From an uncultured Blastocatellia bacterium (GTDB lineage: Bacteria; Acidobacteriota; Blastocatellia; HR10): DNA of 64,000 bases. Position numbers and translations under genes: made by a program. This document shows positions 21,272 through 30,091 of this stretch, piece after piece (the stretch's first letter is position 1; the number at the start of each line of letters is the position of its first letter). Under the pieces are notes generated by a model that saw only the letters and a list, made by a program, of their open reading frames with translations, did not search any database and was not told the origin of the DNA. The stretch covers positions 186,001 to 250,000 of the forward strand of contig CALHAI010000006.1 in assembly GCA_937934295.1 (NCBI GenBank), written 5' to 3'.

Positions 21272-22867
21272 TCACACTGTATGCGCGTCAGGAATCGCTT
21301 CTCCAGCGATCCTCGGCAGTCGAAAGAGCAGACCGCACAGGAACCAATGGTAAGCATTGTTCACGTAGTTCTGATACACGGGCAGCCCCAAGAAGAAATA
21401 GGGGAAGTGCAACAGCGCGAGAAAGAGCGCCAGCGCGGCTGCGGGTCCGAAGAATCGAGACCCCTCGAGCCGCCATGCCGTACGCGCGGCAGCGAAAACC
21501 AGAACCGCCGTCCACCACAGCCAGAAGGCGACCCCGATCCCCCCCCATTCCCAGATGACTGAGGCGTAGCCCCCTTCCACGCGATAAAGGGATCCCGTCT
21601 CCCCTTGGTAGAAGTAGTCCAAGCCATACAGATACTGCAGGCCGAGCGAAGCCGTCCCCGTGCCGTGCCCGAAGACGCGCGATTCCTGAATGGCGAAGAG
21701 AATATCGCGCCAATAGACCTTGGGGCGCCAGCTCACCTCCGTCTCTCGGGCGATCGGCGAGAGCGTCTCGACGCAGAACCGATAGAGGGCGATGAGGCGC
21801 TCCGGGCGGACCAGGGCGAGCCCAACAAGCGCCAGAACAATCCCCCCGCCGATCTTCCCGATGGGAAATGAAGGCTTCCGAAACCGAGCGGTCCACGTGG
21901 CGAGCCGATCTCGCCCAGCCTTCATGGCGAGGATGAGGAGCGCCGCACCGACGAGAAGGAGCGCAGCGCGCTGTGCGCTCACAATGAGCCCAGCCCCAAT
22001 GAGCGTGAACGCGAGCCATAAGCTCCGTTCTTGGCGGCGACGCACCGATAGCACGCGACACGCGAGCGCGCGAATCCTCGGCCTCGGCTCTTCCCACAAC
22101 GCCCGCTCTTCGTCGCGGTGAAGGCCCTGCCAATACGAGAGCGCTCCCAGCCCGAGGAAGAACAAAACGAACAAATATTGCGCGAATCGCCCGGCATCCA
22201 CGAAGACCGACGTCGGCCGAGGAACGGACATCTGACTCTCCGGAGCCACGCGAATCAATTCCAGCCGGAGTCCGGGGACGAACCCCTTTGGGTTCAAGAG
22301 GTCCAATCCCATCAGCGCCTGAAGCACGCCGAGCGCCGCAACCCCTCCGCCAAGAAGGAGCGCGAACAGCAGGAAGCGGCGCAGCCGCTCCTCGGAGTCG
22401 AAGTACGCATAGCCGAGATACAGCAGCGGGACGTAAAGGAAGTACATGCGCATCCCGATGACAGGGATGAGCGGATGCTCGATCTGCGGATTGAAGCATT
22501 CGGCCACTGCCAGCACGATCAGGGCGACCAGGGGCGTGCGAATCGGATTGTGAAACTTTCCGGTGCGCCGGTTCCTCATGCGAGCGAAGAGGAAGCTCAC
22601 ATAGGTCAGTAAGATCAACGCATCTTTCACTCCGTACAAGACGATGCGATTCCCCAAGTACTTGCGGATCAAATCCTCCACGACGATCCAAGCGAAGAAG
22701 CTCAGGATGCCGAATCGCCAATTTCTCAGAATCTGAAGGCCCAGTGCCCCGGCGCCGACGAAGACGAAGACGACGACTACCGTTCGCCAATCGGCTTGAA
22801 GCAAAAGGTGTGCCAAACCGAACCCAGCGAACACGGCGACGGCGAATGCCATCGCCGAAGCTTTCAT
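21272..22867 (-). CDS. Polysaccharide polymerase / O-antigen ligase-like membrane protein
   Basis: 531 aa from the ATG at 22867, which shares a base with the upstream stop (TGATG). About twelve hydrophobic spans. A large periplasmic loop after 'VRPERLIALYRFCVETLSPIARETEVSWRPKVYWRDILFAIQESRVFGHGTGTASLG' contains the Arg/His-rich 'RxxxW...FGxGxG' pattern of the Wzy_C/O-antigen ligase family. It would polymerise lipid-linked repeat units at the outer face of the cytoplasmic membrane. A second ligase/polymerase-type protein is encoded at 26518-27906, so one of the two may have another transfer role. Confidence 0.78.
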   Translation of the reverse strand: MKASAMAFAVAVFAGFGLAHLLLQADWRTVVVVFVFVGAGALGLQILRNWRFGILSFFAWIVVEDLIRKYLGNRIVLYGVKDALILLTYVSFLFARMRNRRTGKFHNPIRTPLVALIVLAVAECFNPQIEHPLIPVIGMRMYFLYVPLLYLGYAYFDSEERLRRFLLFALLLGGGVAALGVLQALMGLDLLNPKGFVPGLRLELIRVAPESQMSVPRPTSVFVDAGRFAQYLFVLFFLGLGALSYWQGLHRDEERALWEEPRPRIRALACRVLSVRRRQERSLWLAFTLIGAGLIVSAQRAALLLVGAALLILAMKAGRDRLATWTARFRKPSFPIGKIGGGIVLALVGLALVRPERLIALYRFCVETLSPIARETEVSWRPKVYWRDILFAIQESRVFGHGTGTASLGLQYLYGLDYFYQGETGSLYRVEGGYASVIWEWGGIGVAFWLWWTAVLVFAAARTAWRLEGSRFFGPAAALALFLALLHFPYFFLGLPVYQNYVNNAYHWFLCGLLFRLPRIAGEAIPDAHTV

Positions 22868-23940
22868 CACAAAACCCTGATGGGGCGTCGCCCGGTGCAT
22901 TCCGCGCTCCCCACGGTGGAGTGGCGCATCGCCACGCGCCATCGCCAATAGGTCCGCAAGCCCTGCCACTTCCCCGCCAGCGAAAGACGAAGCATTTCGT
23001 CCCACGATCGGCGAGGAGTGCGCAGGGCTTCCCAAAGAGCCGTCAACAGCCCCAACGACCGACGCTCCCCCCGCACGAGGAAGTAGAGCAGGAAAGCGAG
23101 CTTCCCGAAGGGGGGGAGATGCTTCAGCATGAGATAAGTGTGGTTATGGCTGTAGGTGTAGATGAGTCGCTTGAGGTCTTCGCGCGCTTCCTCCCGAATG
23201 GCGCGCGGCGCTTCAAAATGATGGACGCGACATTCGGGATCGAAGAGGATGCCATATCCGAGCCGCCGGACTTGAAAGGCGATGTCCAGCTCGAATTGAA
23301 GGCCATAGCCGATGAAGCGCGGATCCACAGTGATGCGCTCGAGGATGGCTCGCCGGATGGCCGCATTGGCTCCTTGGAATCCGGCGACTGGTACCGGTGC
23401 GCGCGCCTCTCCCGGTTGCTCAAATCCTCCGATGTATCGACCATACCAAGTAACGGCCCCCACGCGCTTCACCGGAGGCAGGTCCACGGGATGGCCATTC
23501 CTGTACGGGATGATCCGACCAGCGACGATCCCCACCCTCGGGTCGGCGAAATGGCGGCTTCCTCGCTCGATCCACTCCGGTTCTGCCTCTGCGTCATCGT
23601 CTATGAGGAAGATCAGCTCCACATCCTCGCGCGTGCGGAGCACCTCCACCCCTTGCTTGAAGGCCCATACGGGGCCAGGGAGGGTGACGCTCACCATATG
23701 GATCTCCACCTGCGATCCCGAAAGAGCGCGCTCCTCTTTCGACGTACTGAGTCTCTCATCTCGGAAGCGCTGCAGGAGGGCGATGGACGCCTCATCGTCG
23801 TCCCGCACGACGACTACGATGCATCGCGGGCGACGAGTCTGCTGAAGGACGGAGTGCAGACAGCGTTCCAGATAGGCCGGCCGACGATATGTCGGGATGA
23901 GCACCGCGGTCTCCGGATGCGCCGGCCGCTCTTCGCTCAC
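22867..23940 (-). CDS. Family 2 glycosyltransferase
   Basis: The frame is open to 24045, but the GTG at 23940 overlaps the flippase stop as GTGA, the junction type used throughout this locus, and gives a 357-aa protein starting just before the catalytic domain ('TAVLIPTYRRPAYLERCLHSVLQQ'). 'LIFLIDDDAEAEPEWIE' is the metal-binding DxD region and 'VPVAGFQGANAAIRRAIL' plus 'FIGYGLQFELDIAFQVRRLGYGILFDPECRVHHFE' the acceptor loop with ED-type base. It resembles rhamnosyl/galactosyl GT2 enzymes of capsule loci. Donor unknown. Confidence 0.85.
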   Translation of the reverse strand: MSEERPAHPETAVLIPTYRRPAYLERCLHSVLQQTRRPRCIVVVVRDDDEASIALLQRFRDERLSTSKEERALSGSQVEIHMVSVTLPGPVWAFKQGVEVLRTREDVELIFLIDDDAEAEPEWIERGSRHFADPRVGIVAGRIIPYRNGHPVDLPPVKRVGAVTWYGRYIGGFEQPGEARAPVPVAGFQGANAAIRRAILERITVDPRFIGYGLQFELDIAFQVRRLGYGILFDPECRVHHFEAPRAIREEAREDLKRLIYTYSHNHTYLMLKHLPPFGKLAFLLYFLVRGERRSLGLLTALWEALRTPRRSWDEMLRLSLAGKWQGLRTYWRWRVAMRHSTVGSAECTGRRPIRVL

Positions 23941-25448
23941 TGCAGGGAAGTGTTGTGAGGCGTCACCGGTGAGAAGGCCTTCGCCGAACTCCGCCATCGC
24001 GTCCACAGATTCCAAACGAGCTGCCGAAGTGTGTCGCTCCACCATCCGAGCCCGAGCGCGTAGACCGCTGTCCCAAGCGCAGCCGCCATGATCAGCTCTA
24101 CCAGATTGGAGAGGTGTGGACTGACCTCATGCAAGACGCCACCCACGATTCCGCCGACGAGCACCGGTTTTCCGACGGCTTCCCAAAAGCGCACGCGCTC
24201 GGCGCGCGTGGACAAAAGCGCTTGCACCTGCTGCGCGAGCCAGAAGGTGGGAACCCATACGGCGAACGCGGAAGCCGCGGCGATGCCATAAAAACCCAAG
24301 AGCGGCGCCAGCACAAGCGCCATCCCCACCTCAAGTGCTGCCCAGAGGACGACGCTCCTTGAGGCGAGGGAGAACAGCCCCATCCCATTCGCGAAGAAGA
24401 CGAAAAGCCCAAGCAGCGCGCCGCCGGTCATACGGATCCCGAAGAGATAGAGTGCCGGAAGAGCGGGCATCCATTTCTCCGTGTAGATCATGGCGATCAC
24501 GGGATGGGCCAGACCCAGAAGCGGCATCAGCAGGAGCGTCATCAGACTCATCAAGGCGAACGTCATCCCCTCGAGGACTCGGCCTATGGACAGCAGGCGC
24601 ATCTCTTCCGATTCGGATAACCGGGCCACCAGCGAGAACCCCACGCGCATGAGGGCGGAGGCGAAGACGTGATAGCTCACGTAGGTGAGGTTCCGGGCCC
24701 ACACGAGATACCCCACAGCCGTGGGGCCGAAGATGGGTCCCGCGATCAGCGGGGGTGTATGTTCGCGAAGGAATCCGAAGAGGTCAGCGCGTTGGCACGG
24801 GCGCCCACCTCGCCACAAAGCGGCGAGCGATTCCCGCTCGATGCCAACGCCAATGGGCCAACGCGCCAAGCTCGCACTCAAGAGCGTCCGCCCGACGCTC
24901 GCCGCGAACATCCCCCCTACCAAGCTCCAGAGGCCGAATCCCCGCCACGCCAAGCTCACAGCCACCCCAGCATACAACATCCCACCCACGAGCGAGATCG
25001 CGCTGATCGCTCCGTACGCCATTCGCCGCTCCAAGGCGGCGTTGGAGAGGCGCTCCACAGGAGCCAGCATCACCATCGGCACCCCCCACGCGAGCGCGCA
25101 CTCGAAATCCCTCCCGAGATTGAAAGCGCGCGCCAGAGAAGGCGCGAGCGCAAGCAGCAGAAGCGACAAACCGGCAGCCCCGATGAGCTGAAGGGTGAAC
25201 GACGTGCGCCATTCGTCCTCCCGCAATGCGACCTGGCGCTGGATGAGCACGGTCCCCTGACCAAATTCGCCCAGGACGTGTGCGAGCGAGACGACGAACA
25301 TGAGAATGGCGAACGTCCCGAACTCCGCCGGATTCAACCTCCGTGCCAGGAACACGCCACTCGCGAATTGAATGGCGAGCGACGCCGCCTGTCCCAGGGC
25401 GAGGACGACGACGCCGATGATAGCCTTCTCAGCGAGAGAGGAACGCAT
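23937..25448 (-). CDS. Polysaccharide repeat-unit flippase (Wzx-like)
   Basis: 503 aa with about fourteen hydrophobic spans in the MOP/polysaccharide-transport layout. 'LGQAASLAIQFASGVFLARRLNPAEFGTFAILMFVVSLAHVLGEFGQGTVLIQR' is the characteristic N-terminal pair of helices with 'L.P.EFG'. It carries undecaprenyl-linked repeat units across the cytoplasmic membrane for polymerisation. The polar C-terminal tail ('RWRSSAKAFSPVTPHN') overlaps the next gene by four bases. It begins 18 bp after the epimerase gene. Confidence 0.88.
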   Translation of the reverse strand: MRSSLAEKAIIGVVVLALGQAASLAIQFASGVFLARRLNPAEFGTFAILMFVVSLAHVLGEFGQGTVLIQRQVALREDEWRTSFTLQLIGAAGLSLLLLALAPSLARAFNLGRDFECALAWGVPMVMLAPVERLSNAALERRMAYGAISAISLVGGMLYAGVAVSLAWRGFGLWSLVGGMFAASVGRTLLSASLARWPIGVGIERESLAALWRGGRPCQRADLFGFLREHTPPLIAGPIFGPTAVGYLVWARNLTYVSYHVFASALMRVGFSLVARLSESEEMRLLSIGRVLEGMTFALMSLMTLLLMPLLGLAHPVIAMIYTEKWMPALPALYLFGIRMTGGALLGLFVFFANGMGLFSLASRSVVLWAALEVGMALVLAPLLGFYGIAAASAFAVWVPTFWLAQQVQALLSTRAERVRFWEAVGKPVLVGGIVGGVLHEVSPHLSNLVELIMAAALGTAVYALGLGWWSDTLRQLVWNLWTRWRSSAKAFSPVTPHNTSLQ

Positions 25449-25466
25449 CGGAGAAGGTGCGCGCGG

Positions 25467-26405
25467 TCACGCCCAACGTTCAGCGAAAAATTCCACCGTC
25501 CGACGCAATCCTTCCTCGAAGGAGACCAGCGGCCGATAGCCGAGCGCAGCTTCGGCTTTGCTCATATCGGCTTGCGTATGGCGGACATCCCCTTTTCGAG
25601 GGGGGGCATAACGCGCCGGAAGCGATCGGCCGAGAATTCGCTCCAAATGAGCCTTCACCTCAAGCACGGAATACCGCTGTCCGCACCCGATGTTGAAGAC
25701 CTCGCCGGCGATGCCACGCTGCATCGTCGCACGCAGGTTCGCCTCCACGACGTTCTCCACATAGGTGAAATCCCGCGATTGCAGCCCATCACCATGAATC
25801 TCCAAGGGCTCTCCTCGCAGCGCCGCGAGGATGAAACGCGGGATGACGGCGGCATATTCCGACCGAGGATCTTGTCGCGGTCCGAAGACGTTGAAATATC
25901 GGAGGCTCACGGTCTCCACCCCATAGAGCTTCGTGAAGAGCGCGCAATAATGTTCCCCGGCGAGTTTCGAGACCGCGTAGGGAGAGATTGGGCGAGGCAG
26001 TTGCGATTCGCGAAGCGGGAGTTCCGATGTCTCACCGTACACGGACGAAGACGATGCGAAGATGACGCGCCGCACGCCCGCTTCACGGGCCGCCTGCAAG
26101 AGATTCACCGTACCGAGCACATTCACGGCCGTCGTCGTCGTCGGATCCTCAACCGAGCGCGGGACCGAACGAAGAGCCGCTTGATGCAAGACATAGTCCA
26201 CATCGCGAACGGCGCGGCGCACGATCTCCGGATCGCGCAGGTCTCCTTCGATGAACTCGATCCGATCCCACACCGCGGCGAGATTCTCTCGCCGCCCTTC
26301 GGAGAGATTGTCGAGCACGCGCACCCGATGGCCCAGAGCGACCAAGCGCTCGACCACATGCGAACCGATGAATCCCGCTCCTCCCGTGACCAAATACGTC
26401 ACCAT
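25467..26405 (-). CDS. UDP-hexose / UDP-HexNAc 4-epimerase (WbpP/GalE-like)
   Basis: 312 aa. Extended SDR: 'YLVTGGAGFIGSHVVERL', 'HQAALRSVPRSVEDP', 'VIFASSSSVYGE', 'YAVSKLAGEHY' (YxxxK), 'LRYFNVFGPRQDP' and 'GDGLQSRDFTYVENVVEA'. The 'ALRSVPRS' and 'SSSSVYG' segments resemble the WbpP group, which interconverts UDP-GlcNAc and UDP-GalNAc or their uronates. Substrate remains an inference. Its start lies 6 nt after a possible -10 box (see promoter), and no strong ribosome site is seen, so it may have its own leaderless transcript in addition to read-through. Confidence 0.88.
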   Translation of the reverse strand: MVTYLVTGGAGFIGSHVVERLVALGHRVRVLDNLSEGRRENLAAVWDRIEFIEGDLRDPEIVRRAVRDVDYVLHQAALRSVPRSVEDPTTTTAVNVLGTVNLLQAAREAGVRRVIFASSSSVYGETSELPLRESQLPRPISPYAVSKLAGEHYCALFTKLYGVETVSLRYFNVFGPRQDPRSEYAAVIPRFILAALRGEPLEIHGDGLQSRDFTYVENVVEANLRATMQRGIAGEVFNIGCGQRYSVLEVKAHLERILGRSLPARYAPPRKGDVRHTQADMSKAEAALGYRPLVSFEEGLRRTVEFFAERWA

Positions 26406-26411
26406 AGGGGT

Positions 26412-26441
26412 ATCCTACACGGGCGCGCCTCTTCGGAACAA
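26412..26441 (-). promoter_or_regulatory. Possible internal promoter before the epimerase
   Basis: TTGTTC (26436-26441), 18-bp spacer, TAGGAT (26412-26417); the ATG is at 26405. This is the largest gap (112 bp) inside the polysaccharide locus, which makes a secondary promoter sensible, but both boxes are imperfect. Confidence 0.35.
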
Positions 26442-26517
26442 GGGATACGCTCGACATGCACAGGCTACCGCCGCTCAGGCCAACGGCCTGCCCTCCCCCG
26501 CATTCGGTCCACTCTTG

Positions 26518-27906
26518 TCACCACTCGCGACCGAGGCGCAGAAGCACGGCCACTAGGCTCAGGAAAACGAGCGCATTCGCCGTGATCTGCAACCCGAAGT
26601 CCACGAGGCTATGGATCAAGCCGGCCACGATCCCCACGCTCGCTCCCACGGCCAGGCTCCACTGGCGCGTCCCAACCGTGCGCGAGAGCGCCCGCCGCAT
26701 GATCCGAAGCAGAGCTACAAGGAAGCCGACTCCGATGAGGCCGCCCGCGATCCCCGTCTCGGCCAGAAGCTGTAGATAGTCATTATGCGCTTCCGCCGTA
26801 TACCGCAACCCATTGCCCGAGTCATAGTGTGGATACATCGTCGCGAACGCGCCGAGGCCGACGCCGAAGAGCGGGTGATCGGCGATCATCCGAAGCGTCG
26901 CTCGCCAAATCGCGCTTCGAACGGCGAACGCGTCGTCGCGAAAGCGTCCAACCAGGCGTTCGCCGAGCTCCTCGCCGCCCACGCCGATCCCAATGCCGAT
27001 CGCGAGGCCGAGGATGAGGCACGCGCGTCCGAGAGTTTGGCGAAGCCCATGCCCCCCCCGCCTCATCACAAGAGGTACAGCGATGCACGGCAGGAGAGTG
27101 AGCACGAGGCCCGCGCGAGAAGCCGCTACGCCAACGGCTGCGGTCATCATCGCGATGGCCAGCACGAACGGCAATCGCTCGCCGCGCCGACCAATGCCCT
27201 CCGAGAGCACGCGCGCCAACCCAAGCGGCAGGAGCATCGCGACGAGCGTGGAGAAATGCGCGCGATTGGCATAGGGTCCGAAGGACGGCGAATTCGAGGA
27301 GAAAGCCCAGAGGATCGGTCCCACCGAAGAGAGCGCGTTCACCATTCCGAGGAGAGCGAGCACGGTGCCGTTGCCGAGAAGCGCTCGCTCAAGCGCGTGC
27401 ACTCGCGCAGCAGAATTCGCACCGAGCGTCATCAGGAAGAAAAACGCCAGCACGAGCGCGAGCTTCGCCGCCGCCGCCGCCGTCGCCGCTGGATCGCGCG
27501 TGAGCCGATTCCAGGAGAGCATACCCCCTTCAGGCAGCGGGATGCGCTCGACCGACAGGGGTAGGGGAAGGAGTTGAAGGACAGCGAGACCGAAAAAGAG
27601 CGCCATCCACGTGTGTCCTCCTGACCACGCCCACCGTCCGGCGCCGGCTAACGCAAGGGTCGCCAGCCACAGCAGAAGGAGCGCCGCCGCCCCCCATCCG
27701 AGCAGCAGGAGCGCTCCCGCGTGATCGGAGCCGTATAGCCAGGGCGCAAGAAGCAGGAGAGCGAGCACGCCACCGAAGATCGCCCGATCGCCCACGCGCA
27801 CCCCAAGTGAGCCGAATCCCACGCCCTCGCCGTCGGCGAAGGCCGCTCTTCTCCACGCGAGGGTGGTGCGGTCAACGATGACCAGCTGTCGTGTGGCGGA
27901 CGTCAC
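26518..27906 (-). CDS. O-antigen ligase / polymerase family membrane protein
   Basis: 462 aa from the GTG at 27906, which overlaps the upstream TGA as GTGA. About ten to twelve membrane spans. Near the C-terminus lie the large loop motifs of the Wzy_C family: 'AIWRATLRMIADHPLFGVGLGAFATMYPHYDSG' followed by 'AEAHNDYLQLLAETGIAGG', the H-N-x2-L signature seen in O-antigen ligases and PglL-like enzymes. It is paired with a TPR protein, a common arrangement for this family. It either polymerises repeat units or transfers glycan to a final acceptor. Confidence 0.85.
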   Translation of the reverse strand: MTSATRQLVIVDRTTLAWRRAAFADGEGVGFGSLGVRVGDRAIFGGVLALLLLAPWLYGSDHAGALLLLGWGAAALLLLWLATLALAGAGRWAWSGGHTWMALFFGLAVLQLLPLPLSVERIPLPEGGMLSWNRLTRDPAATAAAAAKLALVLAFFFLMTLGANSAARVHALERALLGNGTVLALLGMVNALSSVGPILWAFSSNSPSFGPYANRAHFSTLVAMLLPLGLARVLSEGIGRRGERLPFVLAIAMMTAAVGVAASRAGLVLTLLPCIAVPLVMRRGGHGLRQTLGRACLILGLAIGIGIGVGGEELGERLVGRFRDDAFAVRSAIWRATLRMIADHPLFGVGLGAFATMYPHYDSGNGLRYTAEAHNDYLQLLAETGIAGGLIGVGFLVALLRIMRRALSRTVGTRQWSLAVGASVGIVAGLIHSLVDFGLQITANALVFLSLVAVLLRLGREW

Positions 27907-29333
27907 GGCCTTTTCTCCACTCCAGCTTCGATCGATTGAATCGCGAAGGCATCGAACCAAATGCGCCCGTTCACGAAATCGGCGAGCGATGCGGCCGGCT
28001 CTCTCCGCACACGCAGGAGGACGAGCGACGTCGTCGGTGATGTCTGGAAGGTCTCGCGCACGAGTGCCCATCCGGTGCGATTCGTCTCCGGCGGCATCCA
28101 CCACCGGAAGAGCACACGGTCTTCCTGCGGCACACCTCGAGGGGCTTCGACGATCTCCACAAGCACGCGCGGATCACCTCGCAGATCGGCCCGAGAGGCG
28201 AAGCGCAGTTCGTACTGCGTCGCCGGACGTAAGAGCACAAGCTGCGCGACTCCGGAGAAGCGGGTGCTCTCGGGCTTCACGAATTCGAGACGAAGCGCCC
28301 GTTCGCCCTCGTAGGCCTCCTCGCGGGCGATCTCGGCGACGACGCCATTTTCTCCTGCGATCTTCCAATCGAAATCGCGATCGAGGATCTCAGAGTCCAC
28401 CATCGCTCGGAGCGAGGGTGGTGGCCGATCAGCGATCTTCTCCACAAGAAGGGGCTGCTCAAACCCTCCGTTCCAGATGAGGGTTTCGCTAGCGCGCCCG
28501 TAAAGGCGCTCCCCCATCGCGTGCCACAGGGCGAGCGCCCATTTGGCCTCCCCGACGTTGATCCCGCGCGAGATCAAAGCGCGCGCCAACCAGAGCTTCA
28601 CCCCTTCGTCATCGTCCCACGCGAGATCGCGCCACAGGGCGAGCGCCGATGCCAGCGCATCGTGCGTGAGCAGGAACGCGCACAAGCGCGCGCGCACGCT
28701 CATCCGATTCGCCAGACGATCGAGCCGCCGGAGCGCATCCGCGTCCTGCAGCAATTCAGCGACATTGGCGACGGCCTCCGGGTTCGCACCCACAGCGCGC
28801 GCGAAGACTTCGATCGCCCGCTCGCGCTCTCCGTGCTTGAGCAGGAAGTTCGCATAGAGCCACGGGGGGAGGAAATACGCGGGTGCAGAAGCGAGGGCTC
28901 GACGATAGGCCACGTCCGCTCGCGCGCGATCACCTGTGGCCTCATACCCTTGAGCGAGATGCAGCCAATTCCGAAAGTCAAAGGGATTCTCGCGCACGGC
29001 CTGCTGCAGATGGGCGAGCGCTCGCGGCGGGTCAAAGGTCAAAGGGTCGTAGAGATACTGCACCCCTAACCGCACGCGCACTGCGGAGGGTGTCCAGGGG
29101 ACAACAGAGAGCGCGACTTCGACGTCTGCCGCTCGCAGACTGCTCGATCGCACGAGAAGGGCATGCGCGCGGGGGTATCCCCAAAGAAGGAGCAGCCCAC
29201 CAAGCGCCGCTCCAATCCCCACACTCAGCCGAATCCCACGATGCCGAATGACGATCCAGACGTCTCGAACGTCCGCTCCCACCATGTCCGCTCTCACACG
29301 AGCCAGTGCGCGAACGCGGGCTTTCGCTTCCAC
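27903..29333 (-). CDS. Membrane-anchored TPR protein with C-terminal jelly-roll-like domain
   Basis: 476 aa. One N-terminal membrane span (about residues 33-52), then periplasmic helical repeats: 'RALAHLQQAVRENPFDFRNWLHLAQGYEATGDRARADVAYRRALASAP' and 'YANFLLKHGERERAIEVFARAVGANP' are classic TPRs. The last ~190 residues ('ETLIWNGGFEQPL' ... 'GRIWFDAFAI') look like a carbohydrate-binding jelly roll. TPR partners of O-antigen ligase-type polymerases are known to bind nascent polymer or export factors; the coupled ligase gene supports such a role. The exact function is inferred. Confidence 0.65.
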   Translation of the reverse strand: MEAKARVRALARVRADMVGADVRDVWIVIRHRGIRLSVGIGAALGGLLLLWGYPRAHALLVRSSSLRAADVEVALSVVPWTPSAVRVRLGVQYLYDPLTFDPPRALAHLQQAVRENPFDFRNWLHLAQGYEATGDRARADVAYRRALASAPAYFLPPWLYANFLLKHGERERAIEVFARAVGANPEAVANVAELLQDADALRRLDRLANRMSVRARLCAFLLTHDALASALALWRDLAWDDDEGVKLWLARALISRGINVGEAKWALALWHAMGERLYGRASETLIWNGGFEQPLLVEKIADRPPPSLRAMVDSEILDRDFDWKIAGENGVVAEIAREEAYEGERALRLEFVKPESTRFSGVAQLVLLRPATQYELRFASRADLRGDPRVLVEIVEAPRGVPQEDRVLFRWWMPPETNRTGWALVRETFQTSPTTSLVLLRVRREPAASLADFVNGRIWFDAFAIQSIEAGVEKRP

Positions 29334-29338
29334 ACGCG

Positions 29339-30091
29339 CTATCGCGCCGGAACCTCAGAGAGCTCCGCTCCCTCTACAATCGCCTTCGGATTCTCGATGA
29401 ACAACGCACGAGCAACCGCTTCACCATACGTTCGAGCGATATCCTCCCACGCGCGCCGCAGTTTCGGCGGACGCGCCCGCAGGCCATGCGCATCGGATGC
29501 AATGGCGTGCACCCATCCGGCTTCGACCCAGCGCGCCGCGACGCGCTGCGCCTCCCGCCCGTGATCTCCCAGGAGAGAAGGGGCATCTACCTGGACACCG
29601 CACCCCTGTTCCACGAAGCGGCGCAGCCGCTCAGGCCGATACCGCAGCGCCACGTTCCGTTCGGGATGCGCGAGGATCGGTCGAATGCCGGCCGTCAGCA
29701 GCTCGAACAAGAACGACTCAACGCCCGGAGGAATGACCTCGGGCGGAAACTCCAGAAGCACATATGATGTGCCGTTCAGAAGAAGCGCGCGATCGCCATC
29801 CGCCGGCGAACACATCATGCGTTCGGCCCAGGCTCTCAGCTCGGGGACGATCCGCACCTCCGCGCCCGGAAGGACGCGCAAGCGCCCCTCAAGAGCTCGA
29901 TTCAACTGCGCGATGCCCTCCCGGATGCGCTCGGGCTCGGGATTCGGATAGCGTGCCCAAAAGACGTGTGGCGTGGTCACGGCGAGCGTGACCCCCTCTT
30001 CCGCGAGCCGAAGGCCAAGAGCGAGGGCCTCCTCCCACGTCCTCGGTCCATCGTCCACGCCAGGCAGAAGATGGCAATGCAAGTCGATCAC
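29339..30091 (-). CDS. PHP-type tyrosine-protein phosphatase (CpsB/YwqE-like)
   Basis: 250 aa. 'MIDLHCHLLPGVDDGP' is the canonical start of the manganese-dependent CpsB/CapC phosphatases, with the HxH metal ligands; 'TPHVFW', 'GAEVRI', 'PILAHPERN' and 'AIASDAHG' provide the others. It removes phosphate from the tyrosine cluster of the cognate BY-kinase and so controls polymer length and export. It overlaps the kinase stop as ATGA, which is consistent with a kinase-phosphatase pair. Confidence 0.93.
   Translation of the reverse strand: MIDLHCHLLPGVDDGPRTWEEALALGLRLAEEGVTLAVTTPHVFWARYPNPEPERIREGIAQLNRALEGRLRVLPGAEVRIVPELRAWAERMMCSPADGDRALLLNGTSYVLLEFPPEVIPPGVESFLFELLTAGIRPILAHPERNVALRYRPERLRRFVEQGCGVQVDAPSLLGDHGREAQRVAARWVEAGWVHAIASDAHGLRARPPKLRRAWEDIARTYGEAVARALFIENPKAIVEGAELSEVPAR

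Noticed and set aside
24669-26585. 638-codon plus-strand ORF in the polysaccharide locus
   Set aside because: It is antisense to the flippase and epimerase, has no domain, and is rich in Arg/His/Pro as expected for GC-rich shadow frames.
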